Below are positions 1 to 11,952 of a DNA stretch of 64,000 nt, in pieces (position 1 is the first letter of the stretch; each line of letters starts with the position of its first letter). The DNA is from Gracilariopsis chorda (Eukaryota > Rhodophyta > Florideophyceae > Gracilariales > Gracilariaceae): assembly GCA_003194525.1 (NCBI GenBank), contig NBIV01000264.1, positions 26,033-90,032 of the forward strand, in the 5' to 3' direction. The translations under genes and the position numbers were made by a program. The notes below the pieces were generated by a model. It was not told where the DNA came from, searched no databases, and saw only the letters and a list, made by a program, of their open reading frames with translations.

Positions 1-980
1 CTCGTACGAAGCCCACCTCCCCTCTTTCGGGTTGTACGTACTCGAACCCGGAGTAACTGCAATGTCTCAATTCCAGGAAGCCTTTGGATTATTTCTCGTT
101 TGCGGGAGCGGCCTGGACTTGAACCAAGCGAAGTTAGGGTAGTGGCTTGTTGCGCAGTCGAGAATTGTACAGCTTGAGATGGAGTCGCAGGGCCGCCTTT
201 CGGATGCTGACCACTGGAGTTGGGATATTCTTCATCGTTCTTTTGCGCAAGACCCTTGTGGAGGTTGGTTGGTTACCTCACGTTTTTGAAAGAGAAGGCG
301 AAATCAGTGGCAAAGCAGGTGGGATGCTCCCTTAAAGCGGTAAAGAGGCTGAGAGAATCGGCTCACGTTGATCCCGACAATTCAGAGTGAAGCCACTCGT
401 CACTGCGTGGTTGTATTCACGATTCGCGTTGTTGTGTCTGTCGCTTCCGGGTCGTGGTCGCCCTTAAGGAGGGGAATATTTAGTGCAACTCGCTTTGTGT
501 CTATTTTATGTCATGGCTCCTTTGATACTTTATTGGCCCAAAATATTGGTTAGTTATGGTTGGCACAGCATTGATAGATGGCATTCACAAGTGTCGCGCT
601 ATTTGCACCCATTCAGGGAGTTAGCTATTTTGTATCTATCTATTTATTTATCTACTTACCTAAGGTACTTAGTTGACCGTCACCGTGGGCTGGTGTCGCC
701 ACTTCTAGTATTGGCCGGCATCGACCTACCCTGGGAAGCCAATATTGGACAACTAAGTTTTTGGCTTCGACACAGGAACCCCTGGTAGGCGTAAACCTCC
801 TGCAGAGTCTCTTCCTGGTGCAGATCTTGTAATCTGCCTCGCAGCATCTACAACACATACACCACTATTCTTGAATATTTCTTGTTGTGTTCTTTTTCTA
901 TTCTCATACTGCTCATAAGGGTTGTAACCCCCGGTATAGAGATGGACCTTATCGTTTCTCCGCTTTTGTTTTGGGCTCAT
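1..980. other. unassigned flank, probably decayed transposon
   Basis: No gene could be supported here. Short open frames exist on both strands but none shows a recognisable domain. A short TATC/TATT-type simple repeat lies at about 632-660. The stretch lies downstream (minus strand) of the decayed gypsy reverse transcriptase, so it may hold the rest of that element, but I could not recognise RNase H, integrase or an LTR in it. Confidence 0.3.
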
Positions 981-1239
981 TCACGAGCAGTGGGGCCGGT
1001 TCTGACCACATCTTGAGTGACACAACCGGCTCGTCGGCGTTCTATCCACTGATGTTGTCGCGCAAACCTTGTATGGAACCCGTCAATAGCTACCCTTACC
1101 CGTACATCAGGAAGCGTTTTCTCAGAGTAAAACCGGTTCCATCACCTTCAACCATTGAGAGCTCTGTTTGCCTACTACAGAAATTCTATAGAAAGGTCCC
1201 TAATGCATTCGGTTGCTTTCGACAATGCTGAGTTTTGCA

Positions 1240-2330
1240 CCACAATTAGGAACAGATGACTACATCATCCATGTACACCAGTGCCATTTGCCATCTTATC
1301 TTCTAAAGGATTACACCCAGAACCCTCTGAAACGTAGCATAGGCATTCTGCAAATCAAGTGGCATTAGTAAGAAGTGAAATAGACCAGATTGGGAGGTGA
1401 AAGTAGTCTTGCCCATATCATCCTCGGATACCTGCACTTCCCAATAACCGAAGTTGGCGTCCAGTGCGGTCAAGACTTTTAGTCACCAAGTGAATCGATA
1501 AACTGGTCCATTCCAGATCTCAGATACGAAACTGTGAGCGTAGTGGTATCTAAATGTCAAGATTCAATACAGAACCTTTTCGTTGGGTATCCCTCCTTCT
1601 AAACCAACAGCATTGGGCTTGCCCACTCCGCGTATGCGTACTCGATAAGCTCTTCCTTCAAGATCTTTTCCATCTCTTGGATTTCAACCTCTCAGTCTTT
1701 CGAACCTGCCAGATATGCTTGCTGATGCATCGGCTTCGCACTCAAAAGCGAGTCGGAACGGTGCCCCGTGGCCCCAATCACTCCTATTTGACGTGAACAT
1801 ATGGCAACAAACGGATCCAATATGCCGAGGATACAGTCTTTGCAGAGTTGTCTTTCAGACCTCATGGTTACATTACCTTTCCCGTTGGCATTTCAGTTCG
1901 GTGTTGGCGCCGTTTTGGGGTTTACCGGCGTGGTTGGTGTCCCGCTTTCCGCAATTGGTTCCGCCCCCATTCCTTAAGGTGGAGTTATCTGATCGAAATT
2001 TGCATTTTCAGGGTAAGCATTGTACCCGTAGCAGAAAATGCTAACCCCACAATGGTGTTCTTGGGTAGTTCGAACATATGGTAACTGAAGGTACCCAAGC
2101 ATACCTGAAGTTTTTGAGTCGGTACATTGTCCATGATCCCGCTCGCCATCATCGTCATGTGCAGTTCAAATAACTTACGGTGGCTTTAAATTGTCAAGAG
2201 ACCAGGTCCATTGCATACCACTATGGCTTCGAAGTGCTTCATAGGCGGGATTCAAATGGACTTCAAGTGTCGATTGCTATTGCCTATTGTAGTCGAAGGA
2301 GTTTAATGCCGCAGCCACAATGCGGTTCTC
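1240..2330 (-). pseudogene. retroelement A linker and reverse transcriptase remnant
   Basis: On the minus strand, around 2050-2100, a segment reading FELPKNTIVG matches the protease-RT linker of gypsy elements. From about 1720 down, recognisable RT blocks appear: EEL.EYAYAEWASPMLLV, then MDQFIDSLG, ALDANFGYWEV, MGKTTFTS, LLMPLDLQNAYATFQRV, and finally the catalytic YMDD box at 1264-1275. The order is that of Ty3/gypsy RT fingers and palm. Several in-frame stops and frame changes interrupt it. Beyond YMDD (below about 1240) the similarity fades. The catalytic YMDD itself is intact, though the gene is not. Confidence 0.75.
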
Positions 2331-2350
2331 CATTTATGGCGACCACATAT

Positions 2351-3146
2351 TGTAGTGCAATGCCCGGAAACGGGAGTGCACCGAAAGACGTTCGGAATCT
2401 TTCCTCGTTAGAGGTGAACCCAGTTGGGTAGAGCCCCCCCAGGAGTGGCACGACTATGTCGGATTGTAAGGCCGAGGGCACCCGTCGCGACTTGTGCAGG
2501 GAGGTGGAGGCAAGAATCGAGTATCCGCAGGGGCGGTGTATGAGGTTGGTCGTCGTCTAGAGAGAAGAGGTTTCCACGTTAGTGGCACGTGCGAGCACGG
2601 GCCGTGATAGCTGGAAAGACACCCTGTATGGGCGAGAAATAAGGGGGAGCTGAGTCACGAGTTTCGTGACGGAGACTAACGGCAGTGACGGTAAGTAAAC
2701 CTTGTACAAGGCGAACACCAAGACAGGTGGAATAATAATCCGGATACTAAGGTCGTTTAGATAGACAAGGGGGTAAGACTTTCCGTATGCTACGGTGCTT
2801 CCTTCCAAGGAGAAGTAGAGAACACACGAAGGCGGTGAGATCTAGAGCCAATTCCTCAAGTTGGAGTCCCTTGTTCGGGAAGGTTTACTAGTGCAACGGC
2901 AATTCGACGGCGCACTAAGTACTAACCGTCCCAGAAATGGGTGTAAAAATAATAAATAAAATTAACTAAATTACTCCACTTCGGTGATTCATGCCCACTA
3001 CTGTGGCCAAATGCCACTTGATTCTTCCGTGTCCCACGTGTTCAATCCACTATTAGTTGTCGTAGTTAATGCAATGAATACATTACTGAAACATTCAGGA
3101 AATCAACCAAGTACCAAGAATCCCTCCCTGAGTGCACTGCACTTCA
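2351..3146. repeat. solo LTR, family A copy 1
   Basis: A 796-bp segment starts TGTAGTGCAATGCCC and ends GCACTTCA, so its ends form a short imperfect inverted repeat (TGTAGTGC / TGAAGTGC). It matches the segment at 43263-44086 along its whole length. It is flanked by catat (2346-2350) and cgtat (3147-3151), a five-base target duplication with one mismatch. It interrupts retroelement A between protease and RT. No internal retroelement sequence adjoins it, so it is a solo LTR. Its terminus resembles that of the chromovirus C LTR (TGTAGTGCAATGC), suggesting related families. Confidence 0.8.
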
Positions 3147-3480
3147 CGTATGGCTACTCGTGGAGCCTTGTGGAACAGAACCATTCTGGTTCGAGGCAAA
3201 ATTGCTCTGATATAGTTGTCAATGAACGTCATTCCAAGGATACAATACGTTCCCACTTGATTGATTACGATAAGCCGCTCCTGCACCTTCAGGGTTCCCA
3301 AGTCTACCATTAAGTTTACGTTGCCACAGAGCGCTATTGGTCGCTTATTCGAATCCACAATTGTATCCTGTTTAACAACTTCGGAGATAATAACCTCGCA
3401 TTAACCATATTTGGTCCAGCTCCCAAATCAGAGATCGCAGTGAACGGGACCAAATGGTTGACAGAACACCAAAGGGTGAT
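3147..3480 (-). pseudogene. retroelement A aspartic protease remnant
   Basis: The minus strand encodes a retropepsin-like segment. The active-site region reads AISDLGAGPNMV, so the canonical D-T-G is changed to D-L-G (codons at 3418-3429). It is followed about 45 residues later by LGTLKV and ILGMTFIDNYIRAI, which match LGTCLV and ILGCDFCDRFVEAI in the chromovirus protease at 32.3-32.6 kb. A frame change lies between the DLG segment and the downstream part. The product would process Gag-Pol. Loss of the catalytic triplet and the frame change argue for a pseudogene. Confidence 0.65.
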
Positions 3481-5538
3481 GTTTACCTTTTATTTATCAT
3501 GCATTAGAAAGCACATAGGTACCAATTGTCTTCTAGGGCTTCCTTTCCAGGAACGAGAGGGTGAGCATCCACACTAGAAACCGGTAATGCCGGTTGGGTT
3601 TTGCAATAAAATCTATTGGGGATGGCCTGAGGGCCAACTTTAGGAATTTTACCTCTGAGATGATGCGGCATCGGTTTTGGCTGCAGAATCCGTACTGGTA
3701 ATTATAAGAACCTGTTGGTTTACAGAAGATTGCTTGTATTGAACCTGCAGGCATTCGCTGGTTTGGGCCAAAGAAAACCTGGTTCCTCTGCTGACGAACG
3801 TAGAGGAACCAGAGAGTTAACATTCGGGCATATCGTAGCCAAGTAGTGAGGTGATTGACGCAACCAAAAAAGGAGATTTGCCGTGGTTTTGTATTTCAAA
3901 GCGATCTAGGTTCGACGCGTCAGCGTTCCGTCCCTGGGTTTGACTCAAGTCATATGGTACGAAGACTACTGACTCTGTGATGTGTTTATTCCAAATGGTT
4001 GTACTCCGAGTACCTGTTTACCGGGGGCGGAAACCTGTGTAGATGGCGTTGATATCTTCGTGTTTGAGGTTGTCCATATGGACCTCACAGGTGAATGATG
4101 GAGAAACCGATGCCGAGGCGGGTCCCGTGTGTACAAAATGTAGGGCAGATCGAACTGGTATGACATCGTGCGCCCTGTTCTCGGCGGTTGACAAATAATA
4201 CAGGTATAGGATGCACGTTTTCGTTTTATCCTTCCCAAGCTTTGCAACCGCACTGAGCTGACTTCAACTGGCTCGGTGTGTATCGTCAAGGGCTTGCGGA
4301 TACCATCCGAGCTCGTAATAATCCACATTTCGGTTTGTCACAAGATTATTCCCGACCTGCTATCTAATGGAGTTGTCGATGCTATCAGCCAACAAAGACT
4401 TCAACCGAGTGATACTGAACACATTAACACAACCAGAAACTATCTCTAGCTCCAATATGACCATCTCACTCTCTATTGGTATTATAAGCTTCCTAAATAA
4501 ATGAATCGGTCGCGTACGTTTCCAGAAGATAGTTGACAACCTGCGTGTAAGTTCGAAGCACTCTTTTTGATTCTCAATAACTGACATTGTGGTGTCTTGC
4601 ATCCTACTATGTAGGAAGGATGCAGATTGCTTCTTCAATTAAACCTAAACAACCACATGTCTGCATCTTATCGAAGAACAGTATGGGCACAAGCGATCTT
4701 AAACCCTTGAAGAATTTCAATGATCACAATAAGATCATTACCTGTGAAGGTAGTATCACCTATCTGGAAACCAAAGGGCTTATACTGCTTGATAATAGAG
4801 CAACCTGTGAGGTATACTAAGAATCCCTGTTCCATAACTAGTATGTTCCGTAATCACTGGCTTCGGTGGAAAGGTCGTTCGACGGCCGAATGAGCTCCGC
4901 TTATGAGTCTGTTTCGTACCCAGTGTCATTGGATGAGCAACACCGTTTCGTGTTACGTTCATGGTTTTTGTTCAAACTTTGAGGGTTTATTCGTACCTTG
5001 TTCACTATATTTACGGTGCTTGTTATCCTCGGACGATTTGTATCTATGCTGGCATCTGAAGAGTCGACATCAGACCAACTGCCTTTTCTCCTTCTCCTGT
5101 TGGTGTTTGTCTTTTGTTTTGGACTGCGTCGCCACTCATTCTTAGAGCTCAAGAAAGCATCATCACCACGGTTTCCGTCATTTGGGCTCTGCTTGATTTG
5201 ATGAGTTAGTTCCGGTAGGTATATATACTTTCTAGTTGCCGTCTACGTGTAATTTTGCAGGTTTTCGAAATGAGTAGGAGAGTTTTTGACAAGTTTTGGT
5301 TATAGGTATCCATGGCTGGGTAGCCTTTGCTACTAAAAATAACTATGATTTGCCTTGAAAGGCTTGCGTGATTACTGTTTTGAGGGCTATGCAGAGCAAC
5401 GCGTCGTTGTTTATGCAACGCTTTGTGCCACGTTTGGTTCATGTACTTTCGAGCTTCCCGCTCAAGAATTACGAAAACTAAATCGGAATTGGTATTAAAA
5501 TCTAACTTTGTAATCTAACTTAACTAAAAATTTGTGCG
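3481..5538. other. unassigned, expected gag region of retroelement A
   Basis: This stretch lies upstream of the retroelement A protease on its coding strand, where gag would be. Minus-strand open frames of 92-120 codons occur (for example 3966-4328 and 4360-4638), but I see no zinc knuckle or capsid-like motif, so I do not call them genes. No LTR or primer-binding site was found. Confidence 0.3.
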
Positions 5539-5545
5539 ACAACGA

Positions 5546-5935
5546 CCTTCGCACCCCTTAAAAATTAGTAAAATGCACAATTTCGTTTTTTGGCGAAAAC
5601 TACGACAGCACCCAAAATCTTGCTTCACGTTCATATTTTGAGGCTTTTGGTTCGCCAACTTTTTGTGCCAATGATAATCAAACGTTTTGGAGAACCGAAA
5701 CATTTGATTGCCAGGTTTGTGACCTCTCAAGCAGCGGTCCTACCACTCTTTCCTGCAGGCAAGATGCAGACGTCACAACTGCAGGAAAGAGTGGTAGGGC
5801 CGAAGGCCCTTCTTTTAACCTACCTAAGGATTGCTCTGACAACGAGCAATTTGACCCCTTAGAATACATCAATAAACGCACATTTTCTTCCCTCCAAACG
5901 ACTAGCCAATGGTAATCAAAGGATTTGCCCTACTG
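5546..5935. repeat. inverted repeat with flanking partial direct repeats
   Basis: A perfect 20-bp inverted repeat has arms at 5739-5758 (cctaccactctttcctgcag) and 5779-5798, separated by 20 bases. It lies between two diverged copies of the same sequence: 5546-5692 and about 5830-5935 share the pieces accccttag/aaaattag..aa..gcaca and gccaatg.taatcaaa in the same order. The layout could be a small foldback element in a duplicated target, or a hairpin RNA precursor; no coding capacity is evident. Confidence 0.6.
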
Positions 5936-7023
5936 GCGCGAATTGGTCGAGCACGTGTATGATCTGTCACTCTGCACAGCCTCAAATTCTATCAGCCCCG
6001 TTGAACCCGTCTCATACGTGTATATCTCTGACGGCCAGCGGACAGGCAAGTCCTTGCTGCGTCCAATCAGGCGGTAGTCTGTCAATTCCGTGTACATGGT
6101 GCCGATCTTTGGGCCAATGGAGCACAAAATCTCTTCCAAAAAAACCAATTGACATTGCCGCGGTGCATATCAATGTGCTTCAATGCACCCTGTATTATGC
6201 ACAATTTTTACAATAACATGCCAAAGCGCGGTAGAATAGCATATTAATGGTCGCGCAAGCGGCATAGTTGTAGGTAGCGAACCTCTGTTTGGGACATATC
6301 GGCAATAGTGTTAGACTATAGTTGAAACAAAGAAGTAGAGTGAAATAAATTGTAGGTGGCTGCTTGGAGAAGAGTTTTCTGCAACTTTAGGGTACGCTCT
6401 AGCTTAAGTACACGATCGTCAGCACATTAGACAATAGCCTATTGCCTGAGGTAAAATAGAAACGTATCCTATCCAAACAACAAAACAAATAACGTATAGT
6501 ACAACCTACGTATACCCTTCTAACAAAAATAGTTGTAGTCTATGTAGTGCATACGTTGACTGCACAGTACTACAAACATATACCCTTCTAACAAAAATTG
6601 TTATAGTTTACGTAGCGGATACGTAAGCTGCGCAGTACTGCGAACGTGTACTCTTCTAAAAAAATAGCTTTAATCTATGTAGTGCATAAGTAGGCCATAC
6701 ACTTCTAGAAACGTAGAACGCTGTAACAAGAATAGGAAAAAACTATACGTTGCATACGTAGGCAAATCGTACTAGATATGTATTGGCGTCTGAAACCAAG
6801 ACCCAATAAGAATGCAATGCATATGTACTTAGTAAAGTACTACGTATGTAAACTATCAAGGTACTGATGGTGTCGAGGACATCTTGAGACAATGAAGACC
6901 ATATTTATACGTATAGGTCAGGCGGGAAACTATTGTGAAACACCGGTTCCCTACTTAAGGGGCAGAGACGGTACATGTTCCATCGAAAGGTGATCAAGAA
7001 ATCCCTCAATCTCTCTCCGGTTC
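5936..7023. other. non-coding stretch upstream of old Helitron
   Basis: Apart from the minisatellite at 6511-6720, this AT-rich stretch holds no recognisable gene. The 5' end of the old Helitron should lie in it, because the intact relatives in this window have about 1.1 kb of leader, but I could not pin down a terminus. Confidence 0.3.
6511..6720. repeat. 68-bp minisatellite, about three copies
   Basis: Three diverged direct copies start at 6511, 6579 and 6647, giving an exact period of 68 bases for the first two steps. Each begins tatacccttctaacaaaaa (third: tgtactcttctaaaaaaat), then a tagt..gcatacgt core and, in the first two copies, a cagtact block. The third copy decays near 6720. There is a partial earlier copy near 6490-6510. 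No coding function is apparent. Confidence 0.75.
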
Positions 7024-10000
7024 TTGCAATCCGACATCAGTTCTTCCTCGCATCGACCGCCATCAAGACTTGGAGGTCGCCGGTCAGGAGCAGGCCGTAG
7101 TCAAAGAGAGAATATAAAGCTCGTGCATCATCGAGACATAACCGATGAGCTTGCGCAGGTGGACTTAGGAACTAGAACCGAGCTTCCTCAAAATGTTGTG
7201 GAACCTCATAAACCTGAGGAGATTTACTTGAACTCACCTCATTCTTCTGGCATTCAACAGGAACGAGATAGGACGGTGATGCGGTTCGCTGGGAGACCTC
7301 GCAAAGGAAGTCACTATGGAGCAAAATATGTCTGGGATGCAAGGGCAGAAAATATTCGTCAAGGCCTTGCACCTCCAAGCTCTTCATATCCGGAGTACCA
7401 ACCATTCACTGGCACACTTCCAGCGTGTTGTGGGACGTGCGATGCAAACGGCCACCAAGCACCTTGGTGTCCTCTCAAAGATTCGGGGAGGGTGCTTCGT
7501 ATTCCTATGTTCAAGTATTGTGGCGCAGTTGTGATTGGTGCAGAGACTGAAGGAACATTCTGTGGATATAAAAGCTCCAGACCGCTTGGAGTTTCTTTCA
7601 GACGATTGCATATCATTCCGCAACTTGAAGAAATATATCCATTGCGTTCTTTTCAAACGCTAACAACACACTTAAATGTGGTATTTGCAACCGTTGTCAC
7701 ATTCATGGATATGAAGTACGTTCGGGGTGGAGATCCGTCATTTCTTCGACTTCAAGGCAATCTGTCTCTTTCTGTTCCAGGCCAGGACGTGCGCTACACA
7801 TAGTTGTGGTCGGAATGTCTTCCCAGACTTAACTTATGGGATTAGTATTCTTCTTTTACGTTAAGAATGGTGTTAAACCCGAATATTCGATACTTGGTTC
7901 CAAAGTTGTACGATCTCATGCAACCAAGACCAAATATTGTCCAACAAAAAAATAAAAACATTTTCAGACCAGACGAAAGTGTTCGCAGGAGATCAAACGC
8001 GGACGAGTCTACTCTGGACATCTCTGCAGACTCTATTCAAGAAGGATTAGTTGTCCGGAATAATCAAGGTGCCTATGAAGCCCGAATCGAGTTGAGCTCT
8101 GGTGCAGGACCGTTACCAGAAAACAGCCGAGGCAGACCTCTTGCAATGAGAGCTTTTGTCGTAGAGCCAAGTGGACTGTTCAGGTCAGAAGCCCCAGTTG
8201 CCCAGCTGGTACGGGGAAGAGAATCCCATCATATGTAAACCGGAAATCTTCTACGTCGATTGTCAAGTACAAGCGTTTGAAGTCTGAATCAAGGGACGCT
8301 GAGAAAGGAGCTTTTCCACTGCTCTACCCTTACGGTGAGATTCATGCTCCGTATGATACAGCAACATATATTTCATCAATGGATGCGAAAACCCGAGACG
8401 AAAGGGGTCTAACATGGGCAGAACACTCTAAGCGAAGACTGTACAGCGATAATGTGCTGCTGAACTCTGGTACTCTTCTTCAGCAATGGTTGCTTCGTAC
8501 TAGCACAAAAATTGAAGAATTGAGACTTCGTTACTTTGAAACAGAACAGAGGAGAATGGTTGAAGAACGGGAGCTGCGGGCTGGAACCCATACCGGAACA
8601 GATCAACCTGGCCCTCCCGGTAAACTCTTCCTTCCAGGTAATCAAAAAAAATCTCCGGCGTACTGGAGACAAACATGACTGGATGTGCAAGCAATGGTCG
8701 CTCGACTGGGCTCCCCGACGCTTTTCGTAACAGTCACAATGAACGTATGGCGGGAAGAGATGAAAAGGCTAAGTATGGACAACGAAAACAATGGAGCATT
8801 TTCTCCACAGGGAGACAAAATCCGTCCTTTGGATAGGCCAGATCTTATTGCAAGAGTATACAACCAGTATGCAAATTCAATCATGAAGGATCTACAGAAT
8901 ACTTCAGAAGAGCTCTTTGGTTTGAAATGCATTGGGATTGCCGCCAAACTTGAGTTCCAGGCGAGAAGTAGTCCACATCATCACATTCTTCTTTGGTTGG
9001 AGGGGGGCGTGATTGAAGATACTGAGATCATTGACACTTTGATAAAGCCGAACCGCCTCGGGATGACTCGACTGAGGACAAGGAACTCCGAAAATTGGTG
9101 AAGAAATTCAATATGCACAGACACTCTCCATATTGCCGTGGTTGTACCTCTGACGGAAGGTGCAGATTTGGGTATGATAGACAAGACATTGTGGCTGAAA
9201 CAACGATAAATGAGGACACAAACCGAATGACCTACCGAAGAAGAAGGACAGAAGATTTGAAAGTGATTCCGTACAATCCAGATCTCGCAATGAAGTACAA
9301 GGCTCACATCAATGTCGAAAGAACCCAAGGGAGCAGCTCTGTAGCATACCTGATGAATTGTGCTTTCAAAAGTGCTAAAGAACAGGATTTGGTTTAATCA
9401 AGTCGAACGGAAAGCCAATCAAGTGCACAGAGTGACATGCTTCAAAATGAGATCAGGGCGTACAAGAGAGCGAGAGTGGTGGGCGCGGTTGAAGCTTCAT
9501 GGAACCTCTTTGAGTTTAGGCCTGTTCGCATCAATTCAACTGTACAGAAAGTTGACATGCATCTCCGTGGAGAGCGACAGGTTTTGGTTCGAAACGTAAG
9601 ACTGCCTAGACGTCCGAAGTCTTCCCTGCTGGAAAGATATTTCAAACGACCCTCCCGGTACACGGACTTAGACTACATGACATAATACGAGACTGTACGT
9701 GTATACGATAAGCTACCGCGCTCTGTATCAGATTCTGACTCCACTCGGGGTGGAGGAAGTCCACGAATGTACGTCGTGCAGCGATCCGAAAATGATCGAA
9801 CTGTGACTCGAATTAGATTTGCTTTTCCTGCAGATCCCGAACTCTTCGCTGTTCGAATATTGCTCATGAACTCTGCATTCAGCTCCTTTGATGATCCAAA
9901 ACGTGTTGGGAGCGAATCCTACTCGACTTATAGAGAAGCGGCAGTAGCCCGTGGACTATATATACATGGTGACGAGTACGAAACGGCTTTTGATGAAGCA

Positions 10001-11690
10001 GTAAGATACCATTCTATTCCTGCTGAGCTGCGTTACTTGGTCGTCACTTCCTTTCAACAAGGGGTAAATCCTGAAACTGTGATTGAAAAGCACGAATGAG
10101 CTCTAACTGCAGATATAACCGAGGGAAACAGAGCACAGAGAAGAGAAGAACTACTTCGAAGAATCATTGAGATTTCGGACAGACATGGCGGTCGGCTTAT
10201 CAGAATTGATCATTTTTTCCATCATACTGTATCACAACTTCATCTCAGAGAGAGCGATCTGCAATTAGCAGAAGAACAAGCTGAAGTACGTCACAGCTCT
10301 TCTTCGAGGTCCGGGCGAATGTAAAAAGAGCGATATGATGATCTGAAAGAAGACCAGAAGCAAGTTTTTGACAAAATAATGATAGAAATACAATACCGAG
10401 AGAGAATGGGAGAGTCTGAAAGACGCAACACACACGGAAGCGTTTTCTTCTTACAAGGACGAATGGGGAAAGGGAAGACCTATATCTTATCTTTGCTGAG
10501 AGATATTGTTGAGCACGAAAGCCTATTGGTGCAGATGAAAGCCACGACAGGTATTGCTGCTGCTTTATATGAAGGCGGAAGAACTTTGCGTAGTTTGCTT
10601 GGATTGGGAGTTGATGACAACAAAGATTCGCAAAGTAGAGAGCATCGGACACTTTCCAAGTACAGACCACGATCACAGAGAGCAGAAATAATACGAAAGA
10701 CTGTCTTGCTGGTAATTGATGAAGCGTCAATGTGCTCGAAAATGCTCTTTGAGATTGATAAAACCGTACTGAAGGACTTAAGAAACTCTACGAAAGACTT
10801 TAGAGGCATGGTCGTAGTTATGGCAGGCGACTATATGCAACTGATTCGAGTGGTTCCAAGAACGAAAACAGTATTCGAAAGGGATGGAACAATTCTTGTT
10901 AATCTAGTGAGTCTCCTACGGGAGCTTCCATGGTACTGTTACGAGCTTTGGGACAGAAAGGTCAAAGTTCTTCGCCTTACAGAACAGGTTCGTCAACAAG
11001 ATGATCCAGTTTTTGCAAAAGGTTTGCTCAGTCTTGGTCGTGGGACGTTTCCAGCATCTTCAAAGCTTTCACTTATGTCTAACCCAGACGTACACGAAGC
11101 ATACAAGTTGCTTTGGAAATGGTTTACAACACGAAAGAAAGAAGATGTCAAGCTCAACCGATTGATTGTTGCGCCAACAAACCAATTAGTGGAGAAACAT
11201 AACCAAAAAGCATTGGAGTATTTCCCAGGAAGGATGTTTGACTTGAAACCGGCAACGACGATCGTTCTCAACCGAGGGCCAACCGTTGAAACCTTTCACA
11301 CAAGTAGTATCATTGGACCTGAACTGCCTTATATTTACACTCCAACTGGAGTCCCGCACCATGATTTGAAACTTACGTTCGGTGTCCCTATTATTGTGAT
11401 TCCAAATGTACTTCATCCGCAAATGCTGAATGGAAAGATGTTTATCGGTACCAAATTTCCCGCAGATTGATTTGAAGTTCGGGCATTGCTGAACATGGGG
11501 AAATTTAGCAAAGCTTTTCACTGCACTGAATTGGCTTTGGTTTCGAGTTTGCAGATTTGAAAATCTAACATCGACAGTTTCCCATCAGATTTACATTTGC
11601 CACAACTGTGCATAAAACATAAGGCCAAATGCTCAAGAAAATGATAGTTAACTTTCGAACAAACTTCTTTTCGCAAGGTTAGGTCTTTTT
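7024..11690 (+). pseudogene. Helitron Rep/PIF1-like helicase pseudogene
   Basis: Plus-strand fragments in shifting frames encode, in order, the parts of a Helitron transposase. 7024-7803 has an N-terminal GRRSGAGR motif and a Cys-rich zinc cluster (CCGTC, KYCG, CGYK). 7867-8238 and 8277-9100 carry the Helitron N-terminal domain and the HUH motif PHHHILLWLEGG. 9095-10099 carries the Rep tyrosine region, where the relatives' AYLMKYAFK has become AYLMNCAFK, so the second tyrosine is lost. 10379-11470 is a PIF1-like helicase with Walker A GRMGKGKT, Walker B VLLVIDEAS, MAGDYMQL and LTEQVRQQDDP. The C-terminal helicase motifs continue to about 11690 with stops. At least five stops and two frame changes make it non-functional. 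Confidence 0.85.
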
Positions 11691-11904
11691 TATACGTTAG
11701 CGTGTCATAACATCATATGATGTGTTATTGCTGCAAATTGAAGACGACAAGCCTTGAAATACGCAAGACTTTCATCTAATGCCGGTGAGCATCAAAAACC
11801 GTGTTTTACAAGAAGCTATTGACTTTGTAGAGGGGCGTTATTAGTTTGAACTAGTTTAGTTTATGCGTAAACCAAAATGTGTGCGGATATTTTATGCAAA
11901 CTCT

Positions 11905-11952
11905 TGGCCGCGAGGCAAAGCGCCGCCTGCGGCTGAAGGCCGCTTATCTTTG
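11905..11952 (+). other. Helitron 3' terminal hairpins
   Basis: Two GC-rich foldbacks occur about 220 bases after the helicase remnant: ggcaaagcgccgcc and GCGGCTGAAGGCCGC. They are followed by ttatctttg and a T. The same pair, in the same order and orientation, ends every Helitron and short unit of the 49-64 kb array. Helitrons typically end with a hairpin about ten bases before a CTRR-like tetranucleotide; here the end is a CTTG-like variant. Confidence 0.6.

Larger units (their letters stand above)
1081..3480 (-). mobile_element. decayed Ty3/gypsy retroelement A (PR, linker, RT)
   Basis: This is a minus-strand remnant of a Ty3/gypsy LTR retrotransposon. Reading the minus strand from high to low coordinates gives protease, then a solo LTR insertion (2351-3146), then the protease-RT linker, then the reverse transcriptase. 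The protease and RT segments align by eye with the better preserved chromovirus at 32.1-34 kb in this window, in the same order and spacing once the solo LTR is removed. Many stops and frame changes show it is dead. Gag is expected upstream (3.5-4.7 kb) but I cannot recognise it. Its own LTRs are not identified. Confidence 0.7.
7024..11952 (+). mobile_element. old degenerate Helitron (plus strand)
   Basis: A rolling-circle (Helitron) transposon remnant. It carries a Rep/helicase pseudogene colinear with the two Helitrons at 49.7-64 kb but clearly more diverged. The 3' end is proposed at 11952: a GCGGC..GCCGC hairpin (11929-11943) precedes the terminal CTTTG and a flanking T, and the hairpin block matches that of the other Helitrons in sequence and position. 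The 5' end is unresolved, so the start given is only the first coding evidence. Confidence 0.85.
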
